Shown here: piece after piece, positions 10,423 to 19,919 of the stretch | Layout: each line of letters begins with the position of its first letter | How positions within the stretch are numbered: position 1 is the stretch's first letter | Assembly (NCBI RefSeq): GCF_006715565.1 | Contig: NZ_VFNL01000001.1 | Span: forward strand, 2,666,001 to 2,730,000 | Direction of reading: 5' to 3' | Length of the DNA: 64,000 nt | DNA from: Microbacterium sp. SLBN-154 | GTDB lineage: Bacteria; Actinomycetota; Actinomycetes; Actinomycetales; Microbacteriaceae | The notes under the pieces: model-generated | The model's input: only the letters and a program-made list of their open reading frames with translations | The model's database searches: none | What the model was told of the DNA's origin: nothing | Position numbers and translations under genes: made by a program

Positions 10423-10444
10423 GCGGATGCCGCGGGCGACCCCC

Positions 10445-10849
10445 CTACTGGATGCGGCGCAGCAGCTCCAGGACGGCCATCGCATACGCGTCGGCGGGCT
10501 CGGGGTGCTCGAAGACGATGACATCGCCGCCCAGCTCGATCTCCACCTGATGCGTGTCGACGAGCCGCCGCAGCGACCGGAACGCCCCGCGCAGGAGCTC
10601 CCGCAGCTGACTTTCATGAGGCAGCCACAGGGCGTCTTCGAGCGCGACGGAGTCGAGCGCCCACTCGGTCGTGCCGTTGAAGGCCAGGATGCGACCGGTC
10701 GGGTACTCGCGCGGTTCGATGGTCATCTCGCTGACGGTGAAGACGTCGGCGTCGAACTCGGGTTCGTCGAGTTGGAAGCGATCGCCCGATGTCGGATGCC
10801 ACACGAGACCCGCCGCGCGCAGCTCGAGGGCGAGGTCGGTCGAGATCAT
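10445..10849 (-). CDS. Conserved actinobacterial protein of unknown function
   Basis: About 134 residues from the ATG at 10849 (MISTDLALELRAAGL); an ATG nine bases further upstream is also possible. It is acidic with alternating strands and helices, without signal peptide, membrane segment or cysteine. Recognisable stretches are GLVWHPTSGDRFQL and a C-terminal helix ADAYAMAVLELLRRI. Similar small proteins are sometimes auto-labelled CpaE-like in Micrococcales, but no ATPase motif is present. I cannot assign a function. It diverges from the hydrolase gene. Confidence 0.65.
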   Translation of the reverse strand: MISTDLALELRAAGLVWHPTSGDRFQLDEPEFDADVFTVSEMTIEPREYPTGRILAFNGTTEWALDSVALEDALWLPHESQLRELLRGAFRSLRRLVDTHQVEIELGGDVIVFEHPEPADAYAMAVLELLRRIQ

Positions 10850-10905
10850 GCCCTCCATCTTCCGCCACCTCGGGGCGGCGAGGCCCGCTTACGCTGAAGG
10901 GCGTG

Positions 10906-11685
10906 ATGTTTCCGGTGACTCTCCCCCGCATCTCCTGGGGCGATCCGCGCGCGGCGCGGCGCGCTCTCCTCGTCCACGGCCTCGGCTCCACGGCGGCACT
11001 GATGTGGCGCTACGGCGTGGCGCTGGCCGAAGACGGATGGCTCTCCGACGCCGTCGACCTGCGCGGGCACGGCGTCGCCCCGCGCGTGCTCGACTACACC
11101 ATGCCCGCCTACGCCGCCGATCTCGCCCGCACCCGCCCCGAGGAGGGCGATGAGACGTGGGATCTCGTCATCGGCCACTCCCTCGGCGGCGCGGCGACCA
11201 CGCTGGCCGCCGCCGACACTCCCGGATGGGCGCGCCGCGTCATCCTGATCGATCCCGCCATCCACCTCTCCGACCACGACCGCGAGGTCGTGCGACGCAG
11301 TCAGGAAGAGGCCTTCGCCGACCCGACGGAGGCCGCCGTGCGTGCGGCGCACCCGCAGTGGCATCCCCATGACATCGAGCTCAAAGCCCTCGCGGCCCGG
11401 CAGGCCAGCCGCTGGGCGGTGGAGCAGACGAGCCTGCAGAACCCCGCGTGGGACGTGCGCGAAGCCCTGGCGCGCCTCGATGTCGATGTCGACATCCTGG
11501 CCGCGGATCCGGGGGTGTACAGCATCTTCGACGGGCCGCTCGCCGCCGAGGTGCGCGCAGCCAACAGCCGGGTGCGGATGACGGTCGTCGCCGGTGCCGG
11601 ACACTCGCCGCACCGCGACAAGCCCGAGGAGACCGTCGCCGAGCTGCGCCGGGTGATGCAGGAGAGACGGACAATGGGATCGTGA
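10906..11685 (+). CDS. Alpha/beta hydrolase
   Basis: The 259-residue protein starts at an ATG with GAAGGG upstream. The oxyanion region (LLVHGLGSTAALMW), nucleophile elbow (VIGHSLGGAA, Ser), an aspartate-bearing strand (VDVDILAADPG) and the terminal histidine (GAGHSPHRDKP) give a complete catalytic triad. The natural substrate is unknown. Its stop overlaps the GTG of the acyl-CoA dehydrogenase, so a thioester or ester step in fatty or branched acid catabolism is possible but unproven. Confidence 0.8.
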   Translation: MFPVTLPRISWGDPRAARRALLVHGLGSTAALMWRYGVALAEDGWLSDAVDLRGHGVAPRVLDYTMPAYAADLARTRPEEGDETWDLVIGHSLGGAATTLAAADTPGWARRVILIDPAIHLSDHDREVVRRSQEEAFADPTEAAVRAAHPQWHPHDIELKALAARQASRWAVEQTSLQNPAWDVREALARLDVDVDILAADPGVYSIFDGPLAAEVRAANSRVRMTVVAGAGHSPHRDKPEETVAELRRVMQERRTMGS

Positions 11686-12854
11686 CCGAACCGGAGACGA
11701 TCCTCCCGCCGGACCTGCTCGAGCGTTTCCGTGAGCGCGCGAGCACGCACGACCGCGAGAACACCTTCCCCGCAGCCGACCTCGACGAGCTCCGTGCGAT
11801 CGGGTACCTCGCCCTCCTCGTACCGGAGGCCCTCGGGGGACGAGGACTCGCCCTCGCCGAGGTCGCGCGTCTGCAGCAGCGCCTCGCCACCGCGGCCCCG
11901 GCCACGGCGCTCGCGATCAACATGCACCTGGTCTGGACGGGCGTCGCGCGCCAGCTGCTCGACCGCGGCATCGACGATCTGAGGTTCGTGCTGGAGGGCG
12001 CGGCGGCCGGCGAGGTGTTCGCCTTCGGCATCAGCGAGGCGGGCAACGACCTCGTGCTCTTCGGCAGCGACACCGCCGCCGAGCCGCAGCCCGACGGTGC
12101 ATACGCCTTCACCGGAACGAAGATCTTCACCACCCTGTCCCCCGTCTGGACGCAGCTGGGGCTGCACGGCCTCGACACCCGCTCGGCCGACGGCCCGCGG
12201 ATCGTCTACGCCTTCGTGCCGCGAGGCGAAGAGGCCGCGGGGCGGGTGCGCATCCGCGACGACTGGGACACCCTCGGCATGCGCGCCACCCAGTCCCGCA
12301 CGACCGAGCTCCACGGCGCCGTCGCGCCGGCCGAGCGCGTGGTCAGGCGCGTCGCGCCCGGGCCTCAGCCCGACCCGCTCGTGTTCGGCATCTTCAGCGT
12401 GTTCGAACTGCTCATCGCCTCGGTGTACACCGGCATCGCGCGGCGGGCTCTCGATCTCGCGGTCCTGTCCGCGAGGTCACGGCACTCCAAGAAGACCGGT
12501 GCACCCCTCAGCGACGACCCCGACATCCGTCGGCGCGTGGCGACCATGGCGATGACCTACGACGCGCTTCCTCCCCAGATCTCCGTGCTGAGCGCAGACG
12601 TCGACGCGCGCGTCGAACACGGTGAGCGATGGTTCTCGCTGCTCGCCGGTGTGAAGCACCGTGCGGTCGCAGCGGCCAAACAGGTGGTCGACGAGGCGAT
12701 GCTGGTCGCAGGAGGATCCTCGTTCTTCGCCCGGAACGAGCTGTCCCGCCTCTATCGCGACGTCCTCGCCGGGCAGTTCCATCCCTCCGATCCCGAGTCG
12801 GCGCACGCCGCCCTCGCCACCGCCTGGCTGGGTCCGGTGGGCGACGCGCCGTAA
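11682..12854 (+). CDS. Acyl-CoA dehydrogenase family flavoprotein
   Basis: The 390-residue protein begins at a GTG overlapping the previous stop (GTGA). It has the acyl-CoA dehydrogenase order: N-terminal helical domain (LRAIGYLALLVPEALGGRG), middle beta domain (FAFGISEAGND, TGTKIFTTLSPV), and C-terminal helical bundle (VYTGIARRALDLA, KQVVDEAMLVAGGSSF). The enzyme oxidises an acyl-CoA or related substrate with FAD. I could not place the catalytic glutamate confidently, so a nonstandard substrate is possible. Overlap with the hydrolase gene implies a two-gene unit. Confidence 0.8.
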   Translation: MTEPETILPPDLLERFRERASTHDRENTFPAADLDELRAIGYLALLVPEALGGRGLALAEVARLQQRLATAAPATALAINMHLVWTGVARQLLDRGIDDLRFVLEGAAAGEVFAFGISEAGNDLVLFGSDTAAEPQPDGAYAFTGTKIFTTLSPVWTQLGLHGLDTRSADGPRIVYAFVPRGEEAAGRVRIRDDWDTLGMRATQSRTTELHGAVAPAERVVRRVAPGPQPDPLVFGIFSVFELLIASVYTGIARRALDLAVLSARSRHSKKTGAPLSDDPDIRRRVATMAMTYDALPPQISVLSADVDARVEHGERWFSLLAGVKHRAVAAAKQVVDEAMLVAGGSSFFARNELSRLYRDVLAGQFHPSDPESAHAALATAWLGPVGDAP

Positions 12855-12916
12855 CCGAGCTCCTCGAACCACGCAAGGCCCTGCGCTGTGCAGGGGAGCC
12901 GATCTACCGTGGTCCG

Positions 12917-14047
12917 ATGCTGCCCGCAGACATCCCCACCACTGCCCATCTGCTCGAGCTGATCGACGCGCGTGATGACGCGAGTGTCACGATCGCCCTC
13001 CCCTCTTCGCCGGTTCCGTCCGATCATGACAACGTCCGTGCGGACCTCCGAAGTGCCGTCTCGGAGGCCGGCCGGATGCTCGCGCAGAAAGACCTCGATG
13101 CAGGACGCGTGGAGGCGGTCGTCGAGGCCCTCCGTGCCTTGGACGCCGATCAGGAGTTCTGGCGTCACCAGTCCCGATCTCTCGTCATCTTCGCCTCCTC
13201 CACACGCCTCGAAACCTTCCGCCTGGCCAACCGGGTCGAGCGCAACGTCGCCGTCGGCGATCGGTTCGACGCAGGAGCACTCCTGCGCGCGACGGCGTTC
13301 CCGCATCGCGCCTTCATCGTCCAGATCTCCCAGGGTGGGGCTCGCCTCACTGAGATCAGCGCCGACCACGGCGTCGTGGAACGCGAGCTGCACCTTCCCG
13401 ACGACCATCACACGCTCCTCGAGCACGCCACGAACGACGGTCAGGCCGACATGCCGCGCTCGCAGGGTTCGACCGGAGACCGCATCGAGCGCGAACGCTA
13501 CTGCCGGGTCGTGCAGGACGACGTCGTCACCATCGCGCCCCGCGATGTTCCCGTGATCCTGGCCGCCACCGTCGACCTCGAACCGGCCTACCGCGCGGTC
13601 AACACCCACCCTCGACTTCTCGAAGCGAAGATCGACGCCCACCCCGATTCGCTCGATGACGCCGAACTCGAGCAGAAGGCGCGGGCGATCCTCGACGCGG
13701 AGTTCTCACGGGAGCTGTCGGAGTGGCGCGAGCTGTTCGGCACGCGCAGAGCCGATGACCTGGCGACCAGTCGCCTTGTCGAGGTCGCCGCGGCGGCGAC
13801 GGCCGCGGCCGTCGACGAGCTCCTCTTCGACATCGACGCAACCCTCGAGGGCCAGATCGACGAGTTCGGCGTCGTCACCACCGTCGAGGAGCCGACAGCC
13901 TCGGCGTACGCCGTCGTCGATGAGATCGCTGCACGGGTGCTGCGTGGCGGAGGGACCGTGCGCGGGGTCCGCAACGGGGACCTCGTGGACGGATCACCCG
14001 TGGCGGCACTCCTGCGTTTCCCGGTCTCAGCACCGGCTGAGGGGTGA
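12917..14047 (+). CDS. Archaeo-eukaryotic release-factor-fold protein (baeRF family)
   Basis: The 376-residue protein starts at an ATG 62 bases after the acyl-CoA dehydrogenase. Its N-terminal half resembles bacterial eRF1-like proteins: VTIALPSSP near the start and FASSTRLETFRL. The C-terminal third has an alternating alpha/beta pattern (VEVAAAATAAAVDELLFDID, LLRFP) like an eRF1 domain 3. BaeRF proteins are proposed to act on stalled or hibernating ribosomes. No GGQ hydrolysis motif is seen. The family call is by fold pattern. Confidence 0.55.
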   Translation: MLPADIPTTAHLLELIDARDDASVTIALPSSPVPSDHDNVRADLRSAVSEAGRMLAQKDLDAGRVEAVVEALRALDADQEFWRHQSRSLVIFASSTRLETFRLANRVERNVAVGDRFDAGALLRATAFPHRAFIVQISQGGARLTEISADHGVVERELHLPDDHHTLLEHATNDGQADMPRSQGSTGDRIERERYCRVVQDDVVTIAPRDVPVILAATVDLEPAYRAVNTHPRLLEAKIDAHPDSLDDAELEQKARAILDAEFSRELSEWRELFGTRRADDLATSRLVEVAAAATAAAVDELLFDIDATLEGQIDEFGVVTTVEEPTASAYAVVDEIAARVLRGGGTVRGVRNGDLVDGSPVAALLRFPVSAPAEG

Positions 14048-14064
14048 CGTGCGAGGATGACCGG

Positions 14065-15336
14065 ATGGCGCGTACCCCGACGGCTCTGCTGAGCCCCGCC
14101 GACCAGCAGCGGCGTCGCGGCCTGCGCACGATGAAGGCCGTGGCCCTGGGCGCTCTGCTGGCGATGGCCGTGGTGTTCGCCATCGCGTTCTCGCTGCAGG
14201 AGCAGGTGCCCTGGCTCGGCTACGTCCGTGCGGCCGCCGAGGGCGGGATGGTGGGAGCGCTTGCGGACTGGTTCGCGGTGACGGCGCTGTTCCGTCATCC
14301 GCTCGGTCTCCCGATTCCGCACACCGCCATCATCCCCAAGCGCAAGGACGAGATCGGCCGCACGCTCGGCGAATTCGTCGAGACGGAGTTCCTGCGTGGT
14401 GACGTGGTGCGCACCAAGCTCGCCGCGACCCACGTGTCCCGGCGGGCAGGCGAGTGGCTCCGCGAGCCGGCGCATGCCGCCCGGGTGGGTTCCGAAGCCT
14501 CGGTGATCGCCGCCGGCGTCCTGCGCGCCCTGAGCGACGACGACGTGCGAGACGTCATCGAAGAGCTCGCGCGCGAGCACGTGCTCGTTCCGGAGTGGGG
14601 GCCTCCCGTCGGCGCGTGGCTCGGCCGGGTGATCGACGCGGGCGCCCACCACAGCGCCGTCGATCTGGCTGCCGAGACGATCGACCACTGGCTCGCCGCC
14701 AACAGGGTGGCCTTCGAGGGCCTGGTCTCGCGGCGCCTGCCCAGCTGGGTGCCTCGCATCGCGCAGCGCCTGGTCGACGAGACGGTGTACAACGAAGCGG
14801 TCAAGTTCGTGGCGGCCGTGCGCGCCGACCCCGACCATCCGGCGCGGCATGCGATCGACGGATATCTCGAGCGGCTCGCTCGGAACCTCCAGACCGATCC
14901 GACCACCATCGGACGCCTCGAAGACGCCAAGGGCGCCCTGTTCGACAGCCCCCGGGTCCGCGAGCTCGCCGCCCAGGCGTGGGGCACCGCGAAGTCGGGA
15001 CTACTGGCGGCCCTCGACAACCCCGACAGCGGCCTGCGCCGCCGCCTGGCCGATGCCCTCGCCGACATCGGCGACCGCCTGGTGACCGACACCGCCCTGC
15101 AGCAGCGTGCCGACGGCTGGGTGACCGAGGCGGCGGTCTTCCTCGTCGACCGTTATCGCCACGACATCGCCTCGATCATCACCGACACCGTCGAGAAGTG
15201 GGACGCCGAGGAGACCACGGAGAAGATCGAGCTCATGGTCGGCCGTGACCTCCAGTACATCCGGCTCAACGGCACGATCGTCGGATCGCTGGCGGGTCTC
15301 GTCATCTACACGATCGCCCGCGCCATCTGGGGATGA
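14065..15336 (+). CDS. DUF445 family membrane protein
   Basis: The 423-residue protein has a long N-terminal membrane helix (MKAVALGALLAMAVVFAIAF), the family hallmark GGMVGALADWFAVTALFRHP and IPHTAIIPKRKDEIGRTLG, a long soluble helical middle and a C-terminal membrane helix (TIVGSLAGLVIYTIARAIW). DUF445 proteins (YjiN/YheB-like) are widespread inner-membrane proteins of unknown role. I chose the ATG at 14065, with GAGGA upstream; a GTG at 14044 would overlap the preceding stop. Confidence 0.85.
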   Translation: MARTPTALLSPADQQRRRGLRTMKAVALGALLAMAVVFAIAFSLQEQVPWLGYVRAAAEGGMVGALADWFAVTALFRHPLGLPIPHTAIIPKRKDEIGRTLGEFVETEFLRGDVVRTKLAATHVSRRAGEWLREPAHAARVGSEASVIAAGVLRALSDDDVRDVIEELAREHVLVPEWGPPVGAWLGRVIDAGAHHSAVDLAAETIDHWLAANRVAFEGLVSRRLPSWVPRIAQRLVDETVYNEAVKFVAAVRADPDHPARHAIDGYLERLARNLQTDPTTIGRLEDAKGALFDSPRVRELAAQAWGTAKSGLLAALDNPDSGLRRRLADALADIGDRLVTDTALQQRADGWVTEAAVFLVDRYRHDIASIITDTVEKWDAEETTEKIELMVGRDLQYIRLNGTIVGSLAGLVIYTIARAIWG

Positions 15337-15362
15337 CGCCCCCGCGGCGCTACAGTGAGCGC

Positions 15363-15710
15363 GTGGAATCGGTGGGCGACGAACTGCTGTTCAGCTACGG
15401 CACTCTCCAGCAGCCCGAGGTGCAGCTGGACACCTTCGGCAGGATCGTCGAGGCCGAGCCCGACATCCTGCCCGGATTCACGGTCGATTACGCCGAGATC
15501 GTCGACGAACGGGTGGTGGATGTCTCGGGCCACGCGGTGCACCCCATCGTGCGGCCGACGGGCAATCCGCTGGACAAGGTGGTGGGAAAGGTCCTGAGCG
15601 TCACCGAGGACGAGCTCGACGCCGCCGATGAGTACGAGGTGTCGCTCTATCGCCGCATCTCGGCCCCGCTCGCCAGCGGCCGCGTCGCCTGGGTGTACGT
15701 GTCGGTGTGA
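15363..15710 (+). CDS. AIG2-like / gamma-glutamylcyclotransferase-fold protein
   Basis: The 115-residue protein from a GTG start carries the family signature LLFSYGTLQ near the N terminus, with a later glutamate-rich strand (DELDAADEYEVSLYRR) containing the general-base glutamate region. Members cleave gamma-glutamyl-amine or related bonds, or are uncharacterised. An upstream ATG at 15333 would overlap the DUF445 stop and add ten residues. Its stop overlaps the GTG of hutG. Confidence 0.75.
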   Translation: MESVGDELLFSYGTLQQPEVQLDTFGRIVEAEPDILPGFTVDYAEIVDERVVDVSGHAVHPIVRPTGNPLDKVVGKVLSVTEDELDAADEYEVSLYRRISAPLASGRVAWVYVSV

Positions 15711-16609
15711 GCGGCCTCTTCCACGACCCCCTCTGGCCCCGTGCCGGTGAGTGGCCCTCCGCGCACGACGGCGCCGAGACCTCGGGGCCGATCGACGTCG
15801 CGATCCTCGGAGTGCCGACCTGGCGGACCTCGCTGTCGGCGACCGGGGCCCACGCCACCCCCGCCGCCGTCCGCGCGGCGCTGCAGCGTTACAGCGCCAC
15901 CCTGATCGGTCCGCCCGCGGTCGACCTCGATGCCGCGCTGTCGATCGTCGACGCCGGAGACGTGGCGGAGCCCGACGGCGACGCCGGCGAGGCGCGCGTC
16001 CGCCGCGCCGTGGCCGACCTCGTCGCCCGTGGCGGAATCGTCGTCGCGCTCGGGGGCGACAACGCCGCGACCGTGCCGGTCGCCCAGGGCGCGAAGGCGG
16101 GCGGCCTCATCACCCTCGACGCGCATCTCGATCTGCGCGACGGCAGGTCGAACGGCTCGCCGGTGCGCCGCCTCATCGAGGACGGGCTCGATCCGCGCCG
16201 GATCGTGCAGATCGGCATCGCCGACTTCGCCAACTCCCCGGCATACGTCGCGCGCGCCGTCGATCTCGGGATCACGCTCATCACCCTCGATCAGGTTCGC
16301 CGGCGCCCCGCGGCCGATCTCATGGGCGACGCGTTCGCCATCGCGGGAGCCGGTGCAGGCGGCGTGCACCTGGACATCGACGTCGATGTCTGCGACCGCT
16401 CGGTCGCGCCGGGGTGCCCGGCCTCGGTTCCGGGCGGGCTGAGCGCCGACGCGCTCCGGGCGCTGGTGCGGTCGGCGGCGGCCGATGCCCGGCTGGTCTC
16501 GGCGGATATCGTCGAGGTCGACGCGACGGCCGATTCCGAGGACGGCCGGACGGTGCGGCTGGCGGCCCTGTGCGTTCTGGAGCTTCTGGCGGGAAGGGCG
16601 ATGCGATGA
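15707..16609 (+). CDS. hutG: Formimidoylglutamase-like arginase-family hydrolase
   Basis: The 300-residue protein has an arginase/agmatinase fold. Metal-binding segments are ALGGDNAATVP, LDAHLDLRDG and LDIDVDVCDRSVAPG. In the first motif the usual GGDH histidine is asparagine, so the manganese site is somewhat unusual. Adjacency to hutI-hutU-hutH suggests hydrolysis of N-formimidoyl-L-glutamate to glutamate and formamide, the last step of histidine degradation. The start overlaps the preceding stop (GTGTGA) and the end overlaps the next gene. Confidence 0.8.
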   Translation: MSGLFHDPLWPRAGEWPSAHDGAETSGPIDVAILGVPTWRTSLSATGAHATPAAVRAALQRYSATLIGPPAVDLDAALSIVDAGDVAEPDGDAGEARVRRAVADLVARGGIVVALGGDNAATVPVAQGAKAGGLITLDAHLDLRDGRSNGSPVRRLIEDGLDPRRIVQIGIADFANSPAYVARAVDLGITLITLDQVRRRPAADLMGDAFAIAGAGAGGVHLDIDVDVCDRSVAPGCPASVPGGLSADALRALVRSAAADARLVSADIVEVDATADSEDGRTVRLAALCVLELLAGRAMR

Positions 16610-17079
16610 CGATCGAACTGGTGCTGGCGCGACACGCGAAGTCGGACTGGGGCGACCCCGGGCTCCGCGACCATGATCGCCCGCTGAACGAGCGCGGCCT
16701 GCGCGATGCGCCGCGGATGGCCGCGCGCCTGGCCGAGACGGGGTTCCGCCCTGATGCGCTGCTGTCCAGCACGGCCCTGCGCGCCCGCACGACCGCTGAG
16801 GCCTTCGCCGCGGCGCTCGAGACCGCGGTCACCCTCGTGCCCGACCTGTACGGCGCCCCACCCTCGACGCTCCTCGCCACGGCGTCGACGAGCGGTGCCC
16901 TGCGCGTGATGCTCGTCGCCCACAACCCCGGGATGGCCGAGCTCGCCGACACGCTCTCGGGCGGCCGGATCGGCGAGATGCCGACGTGCGCGGTCGCACG
17001 GTTCCGCTGGGACGATGACGACTGGGCCGTCGTGGGCGCGGTCGACCCGAACGAGTGGCACATCGACACACCCCGCTGA
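16606..17079 (+). CDS. SixA-type histidine phosphatase family protein
   Basis: The 157-residue protein opens with the phosphatase motif VLARHAKSDWG (RHG/RHA class, catalytic histidine) and carries the second histidine in VAHNPGMAEL. The size matches SixA-like phosphohistidine phosphatases. Its ATG overlaps the hutG stop (ATGA), so it is co-translated with hutG, but no role in histidine breakdown is known. It converges on hutI. Confidence 0.85.
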   Translation: MTIELVLARHAKSDWGDPGLRDHDRPLNERGLRDAPRMAARLAETGFRPDALLSSTALRARTTAEAFAAALETAVTLVPDLYGAPPSTLLATASTSGALRVMLVAHNPGMAELADTLSGGRIGEMPTCAVARFRWDDDDWAVVGAVDPNEWHIDTPR

Positions 17080-17085
17080 GGTGGG

Positions 17086-18261
17086 CTACGCGGCGGGTTC
17101 TCCGTCTTTCCAGACCGCCGCGACGATCGGCACACCCGGCCGGTAGGCCAGATGCGTCCGCGTCGGCGCGTCCAGCAGCAGCACATCCGCCTTCGTGCCG
17201 GTCGCGATCGCCCCGACATCGCTGCGCCGCAGTGCACGGGCTCCCCCCGCCGTCGCCGCCCACACCGCCTCGGCGACCGTCATCCCCATTTCGCGCACCG
17301 CGAGGGCGATCATGAGCGGCATCGAACTGGTGAAGCTCGACCCGGGGTTGCAGTCGCTCGCGAGGGCGACGGTCACCCCCGCGTCGATGAGGCGCCGGGC
17401 GTCGGGATAGGGCTGCCGTGTGGAGAACTCCACGCCGGGTAGGAGCGTGGCGACCGTGTCCGACGCCGCGAGAAGACCCACATCGGCGTCGCTGAGGAAC
17501 GTGCAGTGATCGACGGATGCCGCGCCGAGGCCCACCGCCAGGGCGACGCCCGGCCCCTCTCCGAGCTGATTCCCGTGCACGCGGGGCGCGAGGCCCCGCG
17601 CGACACCCGCCTCCAAGACCAGGCGCGCCTCTACCCCGGTGAAGGCGCCGTCTTCGCAGAAGACGTCGATCCACTTCGCCAGAGGTGCGCAGCGCTCGAG
17701 CATCGGTCCGCAGACGAGGTCGAGGTAGCCGCTCCGGTCCTCGGCGTACTCCTGCGGAATCACGTGAGCCCCGAGGAAGGTCACCTCATCGGTCACCTCG
17801 GCCGCCAGACGTGCGAGCCGCTCCTCGTCGTCCGCGGTGAGCCCGTACCCGGTCTTGATCTCCACGGTGGTGGTGCCCTGACGGTGCAGTTCGCGCAGGA
17901 ATCCCGCGAGGCGCTCGCGCAACTCCCCCTCACCGGCCGCGCGCGTGGCCGCGACGGTGCGATGTATGCCACCGGCGGAATAGGGCCTGCCGGCCATCCG
18001 CGCCTCGAACTCGTCGGCGCGGTCGCCCCCGAACACCAGGTGGGTGTGAGAGTCGACGAACCCCGGCAAGAGGGCCCGGCCCGCGGCATCCACCACTTTC
18101 GTGTCGGAGCCGGGCGACGGTGCGTCTCGAGCGGACCCGACCCACGCGATGAGGCCGTCCCGCGCGAGGACGGCCGCATCGCGGAGCGTGCCGCACGCGT
18201 CGCCGTCGCGGGCGACATTGGTGGTCAGTTCGCCGATGTTGGTCCACAGCGTCGCGCTCAC
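17086..18261 (-). CDS. hutI: Imidazolonepropionase HutI
   Basis: The enzyme hydrolyses imidazolone-5-propionate to N-formimidoylglutamate. The 391-residue amidohydrolase shows the metal motif [34 protein letters not shown] and ASDCNPGSS with the late aspartate ligand. I chose the GTG at 18261 that overlaps the hutU stop. It is the last gene of a minus-strand hutH-hutU-hutI operon. Confidence 0.95.
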   Translation of the reverse strand: MSATLWTNIGELTTNVARDGDACGTLRDAAVLARDGLIAWVGSARDAPSPGSDTKVVDAAGRALLPGFVDSHTHLVFGGDRADEFEARMAGRPYSAGGIHRTVAATRAAGEGELRERLAGFLRELHRQGTTTVEIKTGYGLTADDEERLARLAAEVTDEVTFLGAHVIPQEYAEDRSGYLDLVCGPMLERCAPLAKWIDVFCEDGAFTGVEARLVLEAGVARGLAPRVHGNQLGEGPGVALAVGLGAASVDHCTFLSDADVGLLAASDTVATLLPGVEFSTRQPYPDARRLIDAGVTVALASDCNPGSSFTSSMPLMIALAVREMGMTVAEAVWAATAGGARALRRSDVGAIATGTKADVLLLDAPTRTHLAYRPGVPIVAAVWKDGEPAA

Positions 18262-19919
18262 GGCATCGGCACCGTCAACCCGCGTTCGGCGGCGACCTCC
18301 CGGGCGCGTTCGTAGCCGGCGTCGACGTGGCGCATGACGCCGGTTCCCGGGTCGTTGACGAGCACGCGGGCGAGCTTCTCGGCCGCGAGCGGCGTTCCGT
18401 CGGCGACGGTGACCTGACCCGCGTGGATCGACCGCCCGATGCCCACGCCGCCACCGTGATGGATCGACACCCACGACGCGCCCGACGCCGTGTTCAGCAG
18501 CGCGTTCAGCAGCGGCCAGTCGGCGATCGCATCCGAACCGTCGGCCATCGCCTCGGTCTCGCGGTATGGGGAGGCCACGGAGCCGGCGTCGAGGTGATCG
18601 CGCCCGATCACGATGGGCCCGGCGAGTTCGCCGGAGGCGACCATCTCGTTGAACCTCAGGCCTGCGAGGTGGCGCTCCTGGTAGCCGAGCCAGCAGATGC
18701 GCGCCGGGAGCCCCTCGAACTGCACCGCGCCGCCGGCCTTGTCGAGCCAGCGCACGAGCCCCGCGTTCTCAGGGAACAGCGTTTTGACGGCATCGTCGGT
18801 CTTGCGGATGTCTTCGGGGTCACCCGACAGCGCCACCCAGCGGAACGGGCCGCGCCCCTCGGCGAACTGCGGACGGATGTAGGCCGGCACGAAGCCGGGG
18901 AAGGCGAAGGCCCGATCGAAGCCGCCCAGCTGCGCCTCGGCGCGGATCGAGTTGCCGTAGTCGAAGACCTCGGCGCCGGCATCCTGGAAGCCCACCATCG
19001 CCGCCACCTGCGCGGCCATCGACGCGCGTGCCCGCCGCGTGAACTCCGCCGGGTCGTGCTCGGCCTCGACGTGCCACTCCTCCACCGAGACGCCGACGGG
19101 CAGGTAGGAGAGCGGATCGTGCGCGCTGGTCTGATCGGTGACGATGTCGATCGGCGTGCCCCGACGCAGAAGCTCGGGGAACACCTCCGCTGCGTTCCCC
19201 ACCACCCCGACGGAGAGCGCCTGGCCCGCGGATCGGGCGGCGACGACCCGAGCGACGGCCGCGTCGAGATCGGTCGTGTACTCGTCGAGGTAGCCGTGCT
19301 CGACGCGGCGCGCGAGGCGCGATTCGTCGACGTCGACGATGAGCACCGCTCCCCCGTTGAGGGTGACGGCGAGCGGCTGCGCGCCCCCCATGCCGCCGCA
19401 TCCCCCGGTCAGGGTCAGGGTGCCGGCGAGATCGTCGCGCCCCATCGACCGCGCGACGGCGGCGAAGGTCTCGTACGTCCCCTGCAGGATGCCCTGCGTG
19501 CCGATGTAGATCCACGAACCGGCGGTCATCTGGCCGTACATCGTCAGGCCCAGGTGCTCGAGGCGACGGAACTCGGGCCATGTCGCCCAGTCGCCGACGA
19601 GGTTCGAGTTGGCGATGAGCACGCGAGGCGCCCACTCATGCGTGCGGAAGACGCCGACGGGCTTGCCCGACTGCACGAGCAGCGTCTCATCGGGTTCGAG
19701 CTCGTCGAGGGTGCGGATGATCGCGTCGTAGGCCTCCCACGAGCGGGCGGCTTTTCCGGTGCCGCCGTAGACGACGAGGTCGTCGGGCCGCTCGGCGACC
19801 TCGGGGTCGAGATTGTTCATGAGCATGCGCTTGGCAGCCTCCGCTCCCCAGCTCTTGGCGGTTCGCTCGGCCCCCCGCGGCGCACGGATCGAGCGGGCAG
19901 GTGCATGGATGTCGGTCAT
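18258..19919 (-). CDS. hutU: Urocanate hydratase HutU
   Basis: HutU converts urocanate to imidazolonepropionate using tightly bound NAD. The protein has 553 residues, the usual length. Recognisable blocks are [40 protein letters not shown] and [17 protein letters not shown]. The start overlaps the end of hutH by four bases, giving one translation unit. Confidence 0.97.
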   Translation of the reverse strand: MTDIHAPARSIRAPRGAERTAKSWGAEAAKRMLMNNLDPEVAERPDDLVVYGGTGKAARSWEAYDAIIRTLDELEPDETLLVQSGKPVGVFRTHEWAPRVLIANSNLVGDWATWPEFRRLEHLGLTMYGQMTAGSWIYIGTQGILQGTYETFAAVARSMGRDDLAGTLTLTGGCGGMGGAQPLAVTLNGGAVLIVDVDESRLARRVEHGYLDEYTTDLDAAVARVVAARSAGQALSVGVVGNAAEVFPELLRRGTPIDIVTDQTSAHDPLSYLPVGVSVEEWHVEAEHDPAEFTRRARASMAAQVAAMVGFQDAGAEVFDYGNSIRAEAQLGGFDRAFAFPGFVPAYIRPQFAEGRGPFRWVALSGDPEDIRKTDDAVKTLFPENAGLVRWLDKAGGAVQFEGLPARICWLGYQERHLAGLRFNEMVASGELAGPIVIGRDHLDAGSVASPYRETEAMADGSDAIADWPLLNALLNTASGASWVSIHHGGGVGIGRSIHAGQVTVADGTPLAAEKLARVLVNDPGTGVMRHVDAGYERAREVAAERGLTVPMP